Origin: an uncultured Gammaproteobacteria bacterium
GTDB taxonomy: Bacteria > Pseudomonadota > Gammaproteobacteria > Pseudomonadales > Pseudohongiellaceae
Assembly (NCBI GenBank): GCA_903887045.1
Contig: CAISOD010000116.1
Span: 1-57,707 of the forward strand
Direction of reading: 5' to 3'
Length of the DNA stretch: 57,707 bases
This document shows, in pieces, positions 1 to 7,778 of this stretch; position 1 is the stretch's first letter; each line of letters begins with the position of its first letter. Both the position numbers and the translations under genes were made by a program. The notes below the pieces were generated by a model. The model made no database searches. It was not told the origin of the DNA and saw nothing but the letters and a program-made list of their open reading frames with translations.

Positions 1-118
1 AGTGCTGAGCTACGCCGGCAACGTGCCACTGTCATCCAGCACCTTCGGGACCAATACCTTCTTCGGCTTCGTCGAACGCGGTCGCCAACTGGCGCTGGAA
101 GTGGGGTGCAGGTTCTAG
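1..118 (+). CDS. TonB-dependent receptor, C-terminal fragment
   Basis: The reading frame entering from the left edge runs from base 2 to a TAG at 116-118, giving 38 residues. It has the alternating pattern of closing beta-strands, ends in ELGxxCRF-like sequence (residues LEVGCRF) and has the terminal phenylalanine typical of outer-membrane beta-barrels. This matches the end of TonB-dependent receptors, but any large barrel could end this way. Only the tail is in the window, so the substrate cannot be inferred. It is in the same direction as the operon that follows, about 90 bases away. Confidence 0.5.
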   Translation, partial: VLSYAGNVPLSSSTFGTNTFFGFVERGRQLALEVGCRF

Positions 119-146
119 TCTGCAACAGGAAAACTTTCCGTGCCTA

Positions 147-163
147 CTTAAGACTGTCTTAAG
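147..163 (+). promoter_or_regulatory. CTTAAG-N5-CTTAAG direct repeat (PmrA/QseB-type response-regulator box)
   Basis: Bases 147-163 read CTTAAGACTGTCTTAAG: two exact CTTAAG hexamers separated by five bases. The spacing of 11 bases, one helical turn, is that of OmpR-family PmrA and QseB boxes. It lies 49 bases before the likely GTG start of the hemolysin-family gene, a sensible place for a promoter-proximal activator site. A weak TAACTT at 174-179 could be the -10. A PmrA/QseB-type regulator is encoded at 4663 in this window, so it is the obvious candidate ligand. That link is inference. Confidence 0.6.
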
Positions 164-211
164 GAAGCAGGCCTAACTTGCGCTCCATGGCAAAACCGCT
201 TGGAGCCCGAT

Positions 212-949
212 GTGATTTACCAACCGTTCAACCTTGATACCGATACCTCCGCTGACGAAAGTGGCGAAGTGCATGGCAAACTGGTGCAGCGTTTCCTCAA
301 TCCGCTGCCTGAATTCCGGCTGCTGGCGCCGCATGGCGATGGCCGGCCTGCAGTCAAACAATTCGTACGCGAGCGTTACAACGCCGCCTACGGTGCAGAG
401 CTGACCCACTTCCTGCCATGGCTGATGACCATGCAGTGTCTTGGCCAGCTTTCCGGCGTGGCAGGTTTGCACCCAGCCGGCAACACGCCGCTGTTCCTTG
501 AACAATACCTCGACCTGCCGGCTGAACAAGCGCTGGCAGCCAAACTGGGTGAGCCGGTCGCCCGCAATTCGTTGGTGGAAGTCGGTAACCTGGTGGCCGC
601 CCGCAAAGGCGCCAGCCACTTGCTGTTCCTGCTGTTCACCGCCGTGCTGCATGCCGCCGGCTACCAGTGGATCGTGTTTACCGCTACCCATGCCTTGCGC
701 AACAACCTCGAAAAAATCGGCTTGTCGCTGGTGGAACTCAAGCAGGTGGACGCCAATGCTTTGCCGGCCTCGGTGCGTAACGAATGGGGCAGCTACTACG
801 CTACTGAGCCAGTTGTAATGGCCTGTAACCTGCAGCAGGTGGCCGACCTGATCAGCAGCAAGGGTCTCTATCGTCGCATCGCTCGTGTGTACCGCGAGGA
901 CATCCGCGCGCTGGCAGCCGCCATGCGGGAGCATGCTCATGTCGGGTGA
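212..949 (+). CDS. thermostable hemolysin family protein (T_hemolysin, acyltransferase-like)
   Basis: About 245 residues with the pattern of the T_hemolysin family, named after the Vibrio delta-VPH thermostable hemolysin. The core (central third) has the conserved EVGNLVAARKG stretch and a following hydrophobic helix. I recall the family being grouped with GNAT-like acyltransferases, so a CoA-thioester-using enzyme is as plausible as a toxin. No signal peptide is visible. I prefer the GTG at 212 because GGAG at 202-205 sits six bases before it; a TTG at 200 would add four residues but has no good Shine-Dalgarno. The end overlaps the next gene by 11 bases, so the two are translationally coupled. 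It is the first gene of an operon with an acyl ligase, a diiron-type protein and a reductase, which argues for a biosynthetic role. Confidence 0.75.
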   Translation: MIYQPFNLDTDTSADESGEVHGKLVQRFLNPLPEFRLLAPHGDGRPAVKQFVRERYNAAYGAELTHFLPWLMTMQCLGQLSGVAGLHPAGNTPLFLEQYLDLPAEQALAAKLGEPVARNSLVEVGNLVAARKGASHLLFLLFTAVLHAAGYQWIVFTATHALRNNLEKIGLSLVELKQVDANALPASVRNEWGSYYATEPVVMACNLQQVADLISSKGLYRRIARVYREDIRALAAAMREHAHVG

Positions 950-2438
950 AGCCTTGCTTGAGCGGATGCAACGCCAGGGTCCTGACCACCGGGTAGTGCT
1001 GCGCGACAACAACGAAGCACTGACGCTGACTGTATTGCAGCAGCGCATCACGGCAGTGGGCCAGTTACTGCAGGAAGCCGGCGTCAGCCGGCTCGGACTC
1101 CATGCCGATAACTCACTGGGTTGGATAGTGGTTGATCTTGCCTGCCGTGCGCGCGGCATCGTTTGCGTGCCGCTGCCGCTGTTCTTCACCTCCACCCAAC
1201 TGCTGCATGTACTGGGCAGCTGCGGTCTCGATGCAATTGTGACTGCCAACGCCGACCAGTTCAGCACCCATTTCAAGTTCCGCCACAACAGTGTGGCTGG
1301 TGAGTTGACACTACTCAGCAACGGCACCCGCATGGCCGTGCCGCTACCGGAAGGTACCGGCAAGGTCACCTTCACTTCCGGTTCTACCGGCACCCCGAAA
1401 GGCGTTTGCCTTGGTTGGGATCAGCTGGAGCGACAGGCACGTGTGCTGGCTGAAGCAGTAGGGCTCGATGCGCCACGACATTTGTGTGTGCTGCCGCTGA
1501 GTACGCTACTGGAGAACGTTGCTGGGGTATACGCACCACTGTGGGCTGGTGGCGAAGTGGTGGTGTGTCCGCTGGCCGATCTCGGTTTCCAGGGCTCGCG
1601 GCTGACCTCGCCGCTGCAGTTTCTGCAAACGCTCAGTCGCGTACAGCCACAAACCCTGATTCTGATTCCACAACTGCTGCACCTGTTGGTGCAGGCAGTC
1701 AAAAACGGCTGGCAGCCGCCAAAACTCGAATTCATTGCAGTGGGTGGCAGCCGCGTAGCGCCGGTGCTTGTGCAGGAAGCACGCAAACTTGGTTTGCCGG
1801 TGTACGAAGGTTATGGCCTTTCTGAATGCGCCTCCGTTGTCAGTCTCAACACGCCTGCACATGACCTGGCGGGTTCGGCCGGTCATGTATTGCCGCATGT
1901 GCAACTCAGCAACACCAATGGTGAGTTGGTCGTGAGTGGCAACACCATGCTCGGCTACGTTGGCGAGTTGCAGTCGTGGTATCCAAAGACTATTGCCACT
2001 GGCGACATCGGCCATGTCGATGGCAACGGTTTTGTACATATAAGTGGCCGCAGCAAGAATCTGCTGATTTCCAGCTATGGTCGCAACATTGCGCCTGAAT
2101 GGGTTGAGAGCGAGCTGCTTGCCACCCCGCTGTTGGCCGATGCGGTGGTGTATGGCGATGCGCAGCCTTATTGCGTTGCGCTGGTCAGCCCGCGCGATCC
2201 TGCAACACCCGATGCCTTGATCCAAACCGTTATCAACGCCACCAATATGCGCCTGCCCGATTATGCCCAGGTTCAGCGCTGGCACCGGCTGCCGGCAATG
2301 CTGGCAGCCAATCCGCAATTACTGACGGCCAATGGTCGTCCACGTCGTGCTGCCATCGCTGCCGCCTTTGCTGGCGAACTGGCTGCTTTGTACCCCGCAA
2401 CCCCGGTCCTGTCGCGCACCGCTGGCGCAGGAGCCTGA
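939..2438 (+). CDS. AMP-dependent acyl-CoA synthetase/ligase
   Basis: A 499-residue adenylate-forming enzyme that would activate a carboxylic acid, probably a fatty acid, to an acyl-AMP and then to a thioester. The phosphate-binding motif TFTSGSTGTPKG is near residue 145. YEGYGLSECASV is the aryl/acyl binding core, and TGDIGHVDGNGFVHISGR followed by KNLLISSYGRNIAPEW are the hinge and C-terminal motifs. The family is usually a little longer, 500-560 residues, and the C-terminal lid here is short. The ATG at 939 overlaps the end of the hemolysin-family gene; an ATG at 933 is the alternative. The next gene starts two bases after the stop. The acid substrate and whether the acceptor is CoA cannot be read from the sequence. 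Confidence 0.85.
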   Translation: MSGEALLERMQRQGPDHRVVLRDNNEALTLTVLQQRITAVGQLLQEAGVSRLGLHADNSLGWIVVDLACRARGIVCVPLPLFFTSTQLLHVLGSCGLDAIVTANADQFSTHFKFRHNSVAGELTLLSNGTRMAVPLPEGTGKVTFTSGSTGTPKGVCLGWDQLERQARVLAEAVGLDAPRHLCVLPLSTLLENVAGVYAPLWAGGEVVVCPLADLGFQGSRLTSPLQFLQTLSRVQPQTLILIPQLLHLLVQAVKNGWQPPKLEFIAVGGSRVAPVLVQEARKLGLPVYEGYGLSECASVVSLNTPAHDLAGSAGHVLPHVQLSNTNGELVVSGNTMLGYVGELQSWYPKTIATGDIGHVDGNGFVHISGRSKNLLISSYGRNIAPEWVESELLATPLLADAVVYGDAQPYCVALVSPRDPATPDALIQTVINATNMRLPDYAQVQRWHRLPAMLAANPQLLTANGRPRRAAIAAAFAGELAALYPATPVLSRTAGAGA

Positions 2439-2440
2439 CC

Positions 2441-3151
2441 ATGAGTGGAGTCTGTATGTCTTTCTATCAACAGTTGCTTGAAAACACCCGCCACGCCCAG
2501 CAGCAACATCTGCTGTCAGCGCCGATAATCGCCCGCTGCTTTACCGGTCACATTACACGCGATGATTACGTCGCGTTCCTGTTGCAGGCCTATCATCACG
2601 TCAAACACACGGTGCCGCTGTTGATGGGAGTGGGAGCGCGGCTGCCGGAATCAAAGGAATGGTTGCGCGAAGCAGTCGCTGAATATATCGAAGAGGAAGT
2701 TGGCCATCAGGAATGGATACTGAACGACATCGCCGCCTGTGGTTATGACAAGGAAGCTGCTCGTCGTTCGCAACCACATCCGACTACCGAACTCATGGTG
2801 GCCTATGCGTGGGATATGGTGAACCGCGTCAATCCGCTCGGCTTTTTCGGCATGGTGCATGTGCTTGAGGGCACCAGCATTGCCCTGGCTGACAAAGCCG
2901 CTGCCAGTATTGGCGGCGCCTTGCAGTTGCCGCCCAAAGCGTTCAGCTATCTGCGTTCACACGGGTCACTTGACCAGGATCATGTGAAATTTTTTGAAGG
3001 ACTGATGAACCGCCTTACTGATCCGGCTGAGCAGCAGCAGATCATTCATGCCGCCAACATGTTCTACCAACTGTACGGCAACATCTTCCATGCACTGACG
3101 CCCGCCCATGGTCTGCCGGCGTTGCCCGTAGCAGCTACAACAGGAACTTGA
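2441..3151 (+). CDS. haem-oxygenase-like diiron oxidase (HDO) / iron-containing redox enzyme family
   Basis: 236 residues, all-helical, with the metal-ligand pattern of the haem-oxygenase-like diiron family that includes UndA (1-undecene from lauric acid) and CADD. Visible candidate ligands are E86-x2-H89 in EEVGHQEW, E143 in HVLEGTS, and H174-x3-D178-x2-H181 in SHGSLDQDH. TenA thiaminases share the fold but lack this set. AGGAG at 2428-2432 is eight bases before the ATG at 2441; ATG 2456 is a possible alternative. It sits between an acyl ligase and a short-chain dehydrogenase, so oxidation of an activated or free acyl chain is a reasonable inference. The actual reaction (decarboxylation, desaturation or N-oxygenation) is open. 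Confidence 0.75.
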   Translation: MSGVCMSFYQQLLENTRHAQQQHLLSAPIIARCFTGHITRDDYVAFLLQAYHHVKHTVPLLMGVGARLPESKEWLREAVAEYIEEEVGHQEWILNDIAACGYDKEAARRSQPHPTTELMVAYAWDMVNRVNPLGFFGMVHVLEGTSIALADKAAASIGGALQLPPKAFSYLRSHGSLDQDHVKFFEGLMNRLTDPAEQQQIIHAANMFYQLYGNIFHALTPAHGLPALPVAATTGT

Positions 3152-3152
3152 G

Positions 3153-3935
3153 ATGCAATTGACCAACAAGCTTGTGCTCGTGACTGGTGCCACCGGCGGC
3201 ATCGGCCGTGCGTTATGCGCGCTGCTGTCGGCTGCAGGTGCCCGATTGGTACTCAATGGTTTGGTAGAGACACAACTGCGCGAGTTGCAGCAGCAACTGG
3301 GGCCGCAGCATCAGATTGCGGTGGCCGATATCAGTGCAATGGAAGGGCGTGAAGGGTTGGAACAGGTTTGCCAGCAGGCCGGTGGTGTCGATGTCGTCAT
3401 CAATCTGGCGGGCATTCTCGACTGTAATCTGTATACCAACCAGAGCGAAGCCGCTATCAGCCGCTTGATGGATGTCAACGCAGTGGCGCCAATGCTGCTT
3501 ACGCGCCGGTTGCTGCCGCAGCTGTTGCAAAAACCGCATGCGCGTATCGTCAACGTTGGTTCTACCTTTGGCAGTATCGGTCATCCCGGCTTTGCCACTT
3601 ATTGCGCCAGCAAGGCCGCAATGAAAATGTTCAGCGAAGCGCTGGCACGTGAACTGGCCGATACCGGCGTTAGCGTTGGCTATATCGCCCCGCGTGCCAC
3701 CAACACCCCGCTCAATACCGATCGCATCATCTTGCTCAATCAGGCCTTGGGCAATGCTACCGACACGCCAGAGCAGGTAGCCGCAGAGGTCTTCTCGCTG
3801 GTGCTGTCCAAGGCGCGCTTACGTTATCTCGGCTGGCCGGAAGCGCTGTTCGTCCGCATAAATGCAGTATTACCCGGCGTGGTGCACAACGCGCTGGTCA
3901 AGAAACTCCCACTTATCAAACAAATTCTCGGCTGA
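3153..3935 (+). CDS. short-chain dehydrogenase/reductase (SDR)
   Basis: A 260-residue classical SDR with the Rossmann motif TGATGGIG at residues 11-18, structural Asn109 (NAVAP) and the catalytic set Ser137, Tyr150 and Lys154 in YCASK. It would use NAD(P)H or NAD(P)+ on a hydroxyl or carbonyl group in the cytoplasm. The start follows the diiron gene by one base, with AGGAA as ribosome site, so it belongs to the same transcript. The C-terminal 40 residues are hydrophobic (ALFVRINAVLPGVV), as in SDRs acting on lipid-like substrates. In this operon it is the likely reductase or oxidase acting on the diiron enzyme's product; the substrate is unknown. Confidence 0.85.
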   Translation: MQLTNKLVLVTGATGGIGRALCALLSAAGARLVLNGLVETQLRELQQQLGPQHQIAVADISAMEGREGLEQVCQQAGGVDVVINLAGILDCNLYTNQSEAAISRLMDVNAVAPMLLTRRLLPQLLQKPHARIVNVGSTFGSIGHPGFATYCASKAAMKMFSEALARELADTGVSVGYIAPRATNTPLNTDRIILLNQALGNATDTPEQVAAEVFSLVLSKARLRYLGWPEALFVRINAVLPGVVHNALVKKLPLIKQILG

Positions 3936-3948
3936 TCAGGAGATCAAC

Positions 3949-4596
3949 ATGCTGCACCCACGTAAAACCCGTTCACTGTTGTTCGTTATCACGGCGCTAC
4001 TGTTGCCGGTCGCAGCATTTGCTGCCCGCGAGAGCGACATCAAACACCTGCAGGACCGCTGGGCCGAAATCAATTACCAGATGGAAGGCAAGGCGCAGGA
4101 GGCAGCATTCGATGCCTTGACCAACGAAGCCAACATGCTGGTTGCCAGTGATCCGGCTGCGCCTGATCTGCTGATCTGGAGTGGCATCATCAAGTCCACC
4201 TATGCCGGCGCCAAGGGCGGGCTGGGCGCGCTCAGTCTTGCCAAGGAATCAAAGGCCGATCTCGAAAAAGCCATGAGCATCAACGCCAACGCCCTGCAAG
4301 GCTCGGCCTATACGTCGCTTGGCGCGCTCTACTACAGCGTGCCCGGCTGGCCAGTGGGTTTCGGTGACGACGACAAAGCCGAAGAATTGCTCAAACAGGC
4401 GCTGGTGCTGAATCCCGATGGCATCGATTCCAACTACTTCTACGGCAGCTTCCTGATCGAACAGAAGCGCTTTGCCGAAGCGCGTACCTACCTCGAAAAG
4501 GCGCAGAAGGCACAGCCACGATCCGGCCGCGCGTTGGCCGACAGCGGCCGTCAACAGGAAATCACCGCAGCGCTGTCGAACATCGCAGGCAAGTGA
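3949..4596 (+). CDS. exported TPR-repeat protein
   Basis: 215 residues with a signal peptide (MLHPRKTRSLLFVITALLLPVAAFAA, cleavage after AFA). The mature part resembles TPR proteins of the TatT type: the segment VPGWPVGFGDDDKAEELLKQAL and the following helix pair form a tetratricopeptide unit. The ATG at 3949 has AGGAG at 3938-3942 and lies 13 bases after the SDR stop, so it is probably the last gene of the operon. A periplasmic scaffold for the operon's product or for a transporter is possible. No catalytic residues are visible. Confidence 0.65.
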   Translation: MLHPRKTRSLLFVITALLLPVAAFAARESDIKHLQDRWAEINYQMEGKAQEAAFDALTNEANMLVASDPAAPDLLIWSGIIKSTYAGAKGGLGALSLAKESKADLEKAMSINANALQGSAYTSLGALYYSVPGWPVGFGDDDKAEELLKQALVLNPDGIDSNYFYGSFLIEQKRFAEARTYLEKAQKAQPRSGRALADSGRQQEITAALSNIAGK

Positions 4597-4610
4597 CATA
4601 ACGCGATCCG

Positions 4611-4636
4611 TACGGGCACGGCATGCCGTGCCCGTA
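4611..4636. repeat. perfect 26-bp inverted repeat between operons
   Basis: Bases 4611-4636 are an exact palindrome with 13-base arms (TACGGGCACGGCA and its complement) and no spacer. It lies 15 bases after the TPR gene and 26 bases before the response regulator. Without a T-run after it, it is a poor textbook terminator. It could still stall or stabilise the upstream transcript, or be an operator for the two-component operon. Confidence 0.6.
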
Positions 4637-4662
4637 AGCTGACTCCGGGTTATCATCACCGC

Positions 4663-5343
4663 ATGCAACTGCTTATGGTGGAAGATGACAGGCCGCTCGC
4701 CAGTGGCCTGCAGAAAGCGCTGCGAGCGCAGGGCTTCACGGTCAATCACGTGGAGACCGGTGCCGCGGCGTTGCACGTTATCGCCACCGATAAACCCGAC
4801 ATGGTCATCCTCGACCTTGGTCTGCCCGACATCGACGGCCTCACGGTATTGAAATCGCTGCGCAAGCTGCACCCGGAATTGCCGGTGTTGCTGCTGACGG
4901 CGCGCGATACCGTGCAGGACAAAGTGCAGGGACTCAACGACGGCGCCGACGACTACCTCGCCAAGCCATTCGACATGACCGAGTTGCTCGCCCGGCTGCG
5001 AGTGATGGAGCGACGGCTGTCGACAGCAAAAAGCCCACTGCTGAAATTCGCCAATATCGAACTCGACACGGTCGAGCAAAGCGTGACGCTTGCAGGTGAG
5101 AAAGTAGAGATCTCGCGCCGTGAATACATGCTGCTGAAAAGCCTGATGGAAAACCCCGGCCGAGTGCTGACAAGGGCTTCACTGGAAGGTCGGCTCTACA
5201 GTTGGGGCGAAGAAGTCGCCAGCAATGCGGTGGAAGTGCATGTGCACCATCTGCGCAAGAAGCTTGGCAATGACATCATCAAGACCATACGTGGTGTTGG
5301 CTACCAGTTGAGCGTGCCGCACCGCACCGGTGGCAATTCGTGA
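4663..5343 (+). CDS. OmpR-family response regulator (PmrA/QseB type)
   Basis: 226 residues: a receiver domain with phospho-acceptor Asp51 (VILDLGLPD), acidic pair E7-D8-D9, Thr79 and Lys101, then a winged-helix DNA-binding domain (residues 125-220) ending in the RGVGYQL signature. It would be phosphorylated by the kinase encoded next and bind direct-repeat DNA. The stop codon overlaps the kinase's GTG start by four bases. PmrA/QseB relatives recognise CTTAAG-N5-CTTAAG; such a site is at 147-163. The immediate upstream region holds the 26-bp palindrome but no such repeat. Which signal it answers is unknown, although the downstream genes suggest a metal. Confidence 0.9.
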   Translation: MQLLMVEDDRPLASGLQKALRAQGFTVNHVETGAAALHVIATDKPDMVILDLGLPDIDGLTVLKSLRKLHPELPVLLLTARDTVQDKVQGLNDGADDYLAKPFDMTELLARLRVMERRLSTAKSPLLKFANIELDTVEQSVTLAGEKVEISRREYMLLKSLMENPGRVLTRASLEGRLYSWGEEVASNAVEVHVHHLRKKLGNDIIKTIRGVGYQLSVPHRTGGNS

Positions 5344-6650
5344 GATCAATACGGCAGTTCCTGTTGCTGGGTGCGCTGGCCGTGCTGACGCTGTTCAGCT
5401 TCATTGCCGCGCTGCGGGGTTACCAGAGCAGCATGCAGGAAGCAGAGACGCTGTTCGATACCCAGTTGCTCGATCTGTCGCAGCTGGTTGCCAATCTCGA
5501 TGTGGGGCGCGTAAACAACGATTTCCGCCTTGGCAACAATCTGGCGTTCCAGGTATGGGAGCAGCAGTCGTTGCTGGGTGCTTCACACCAGGCCCCCGCT
5601 ATCGACATGACTCCGCGGGTACAAGGCTTCGACTTCGCCAACTTCGATGGTTACCGCTGGCGCACCTACGCGCGTTTCGACGAAGACCAAAATCGCTGGA
5701 TCATGGTGGCTGAACGTACCGATTTGCGCTTTGTACTGGCGGAGAACGTGGTACTGGAAACCGTCTTGCCCATCCTGCTTGGCATTCCGGTAACCGGCCT
5801 GTTGATCTGGCTGATTGTCAGCAAGGGCCTGAAGCCGCTGATCCAGCTGTCGGCTGATCTGCAGCAGAAGCCCGCACACGATCTGACGCCACTGCAGCCA
5901 CGAGAAACGCCGAGAGAACTGGTGCCGGTGGTGAATGCTGTCAACGGCATGATCCAGCGGCTGGGTGCTGCGCTCGAACGCGAGAAAAGATTGTCGGCCG
6001 ACGCTGCGCATGAGCTGCGGACACCGATTGCGGCATTGAAGATCCAGCTGCACAACCTTGCGCAGGAAGTGGACGCCCACAGCGATTCGTTCCAGCAGCT
6101 GGAGCAAGGAGTCGAGCGCATGGGGCATCTGGTGGAGCAGCTGATGGCGCTGTACCGCACTTCACCCGAACGTTTCGACGAAGCCTGCGTAGAGCTGGAC
6201 CTGCATGCGCTGGCGCAGGAAGTGGTCGCGCGCTGGTATCCGCTGTTCGACGCCAAGCAGCAAACGCTGGAATTGTTGGGTGACCGCTGTCTGTTGCGCG
6301 GTGACCCATTCGCACTGGAAACGCTGCTGGCCAATCTGCTCAGCAATGCCAGCAAGTACACGCCGGAGCAGGGCAGGGTGCAGGTGAGTGTGTTGCGCAA
6401 TGCCGATGCTCGCGTAGAGATGGTGGTGCAGGACAATGGCCCCGGCATCGCTGCAGCGGATGCCAACCATATATTCGAACGCTTCTACCGCAGCGAGCAT
6501 GGCAGTCATTCAGTGCCGGGTTGCGGTCTCGGGCTTACCATCGTGCAACATGTGGCTGAGCTGCATCACGCCGAGGTCAGTGTGGGACCTTCTGACTTTG
6601 GCAGCGGTGCTGCTTTCCGGGTAGTGTTCCCGCTGCAGGACCCACGTTGA
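5340..6650 (+). CDS. sensor histidine kinase (QseC/PmrB type)
   Basis: 436 residues starting at a GTG that overlaps the regulator's stop. A transmembrane helix is near residues 7-25 and another near 142-161, flanking a periplasmic sensor of about 115 residues. A HAMP-like linker follows, then the H-box SADAAHELRTPIAAL with phospho-acceptor His224, the N-box LLANLLSNASKYTP, and the G boxes DNGPGI and CGLGLTI. It belongs to the QseC/PmrB/CreC class of inner-membrane kinases. The sensor domain has acidic patches (DFANFDGYRW, DEDQNRW), compatible with cation sensing, but this is only suggestive. It is part of an operon with cupredoxin and permease genes. Confidence 0.9.
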   Translation: MRSIRQFLLLGALAVLTLFSFIAALRGYQSSMQEAETLFDTQLLDLSQLVANLDVGRVNNDFRLGNNLAFQVWEQQSLLGASHQAPAIDMTPRVQGFDFANFDGYRWRTYARFDEDQNRWIMVAERTDLRFVLAENVVLETVLPILLGIPVTGLLIWLIVSKGLKPLIQLSADLQQKPAHDLTPLQPRETPRELVPVVNAVNGMIQRLGAALEREKRLSADAAHELRTPIAALKIQLHNLAQEVDAHSDSFQQLEQGVERMGHLVEQLMALYRTSPERFDEACVELDLHALAQEVVARWYPLFDAKQQTLELLGDRCLLRGDPFALETLLANLLSNASKYTPEQGRVQVSVLRNADARVEMVVQDNGPGIAAADANHIFERFYRSEHGSHSVPGCGLGLTIVQHVAELHHAEVSVGPSDFGSGAAFRVVFPLQDPR

Positions 6651-6657
6651 TAAGCCA

Positions 6658-6981
6658 ATGAAACGCTTCCGTTCCCTCTTGTTTCCAATGCTGATTGCCA
6701 CCAGTGCCCGGGCCGCTGCGCCTGAACTCACGCTGGTCATTCGTGATCACCTGTTTTTTCCATCCACGCTGGAAGTGCCAGCCGGGCAGAAGGTACGCAT
6801 CCTGATTGATAATCAGGACCCAACCCCGGAAGAATTCGAAAGCTATCCGCTCAACCGCGAGAAGGTGATTCCCGGCAACACCAAAACCGTGGTGTTCATC
6901 GGCCCGCTCGAACCCGGCGAGTACCCGTTTTTCGGCGAGTTCTATCCAAAGACGGCACAAGGCAAGGTGGTGGTCAAGTAA
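6658..6981 (+). CDS. periplasmic cupredoxin-domain protein
   Basis: 107 residues with a signal peptide (cleavage after SARA) and a single small beta-barrel of the EfeO-type cupredoxin_1 class: RDHLFFPSTLEVPAGQKVRILIDNQDPTPEEFESYPL then EPGEYPFFGEFY. The usual blue-copper Cys-His-Met ligands are not obvious, and the conserved glutamates EEFES resemble those in iron-uptake cupredoxins. Its TAA overlaps the start codon of the next gene, an FTR1-type permease. A job as periplasmic metal binder or electron-transfer partner for that permease follows from the pairing and is inferred. Confidence 0.75.
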   Translation: MKRFRSLLFPMLIATSARAAAPELTLVIRDHLFFPSTLEVPAGQKVRILIDNQDPTPEEFESYPLNREKVIPGNTKTVVFIGPLEPGEYPFFGEFYPKTAQGKVVVK

Positions 6982-7778
6982 TGTTCCTGGTAGCCGTTAT
7001 TCTCATCCTGCAGGAAATCCTTGAGGCTGCGCTGCTGCTCAGCGTGTTGTTGGCGGTTAACCAGCAGATGGGACCGCACCTTGCAGGCACCCGTAAACTG
7101 ACACTGCATTGGTACGCAGCGGCTATTGTCACCGGCATCTTTGGTGCCGCGTTGTTCGCGTGGGCTATGCCGACGGTGTCGGAATGGTTCGACTATGCCG
7201 GGCAGGAAGTCATCAATGCACTCATGCATCTGGTGGTTATCGGCGGCCTCTATACTCACTGTCTGCTGTTGCAGACCAATGCCCGCCAGACCCCGGGGCC
7301 CCACATCGGCGCTGGTGTGGCACTGATTGTCGTCATTACGCTGTCGATCACCCGCGAAGGCGCCGAGATATTCCTCTACATCAACGGCATCATGGGCACC
7401 CCCACCGCTGTTACGCCGGCACTGCTTGGCGCCGGTCTTGCCGGTGGCATCGGTATAAGTGCAGGCATTCTGCTTTATTACTCCCTGGTGGGGTTTTCAC
7501 GCGTGGTCACGCTGCGCATTGGCCTGGTGCTGTTGGCGCTGTTCGCCGGCAACATGGCGGCGCAGACAATCCTGCTGCTGACCCAGGCCGACTGGATGCC
7601 CTACACGCCACAGTTGTGGGATACCACTGGACTGCTCACCGAATACAGTGTCACCGGCCAGTTGCTGTACGCGCTCATCGGTTACGAAGCTACACCCTCG
7701 CTGGCCCAGGCTGTCAGTTATGTCGCTGCCATGCTGCTGTTGGCGAGCACACCGCTGTTCCGCCAGAGCTGGCGATAA
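6981..7778 (+). CDS. FTR1-family iron permease
   Basis: A 265-residue inner-membrane protein with about seven hydrophobic segments. The hallmark REGAE motif is at residues 125-129 (ITREGAEIFLY), and the first helix carries the related QEILEA at 11-16 in place of the usual REGxE. FTR1/EfeU proteins carry iron, ferric in yeast and linked to oxidation in bacteria, across the inner membrane. The start overlaps the cupredoxin gene's stop by one base. With cupredoxin before it and an outer-membrane protein after it, this looks like a metal-uptake operon under its own two-component control. Iron is the family expectation; other cations are not excluded. Confidence 0.85.
   Translation: MFLVAVILILQEILEAALLLSVLLAVNQQMGPHLAGTRKLTLHWYAAAIVTGIFGAALFAWAMPTVSEWFDYAGQEVINALMHLVVIGGLYTHCLLLQTNARQTPGPHIGAGVALIVVITLSITREGAEIFLYINGIMGTPTAVTPALLGAGLAGGIGISAGILLYYSLVGFSRVVTLRIGLVLLALFAGNMAAQTILLLTQADWMPYTPQLWDTTGLLTEYSVTGQLLYALIGYEATPSLAQAVSYVAAMLLLASTPLFRQSWR

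Noticed and set aside
212..949. Calling the hemolysin-family protein an acyl-homoserine-lactone synthase
   Set aside because: The possible GNAT likeness is only general; LuxI catalytic residues and a luxR partner are not visible.
173..1393. 406-codon open frame on the minus strand across the hemolysin and ligase genes
   Set aside because: Shadow of the coupled plus-strand genes; low-complexity translation and no ribosome site.
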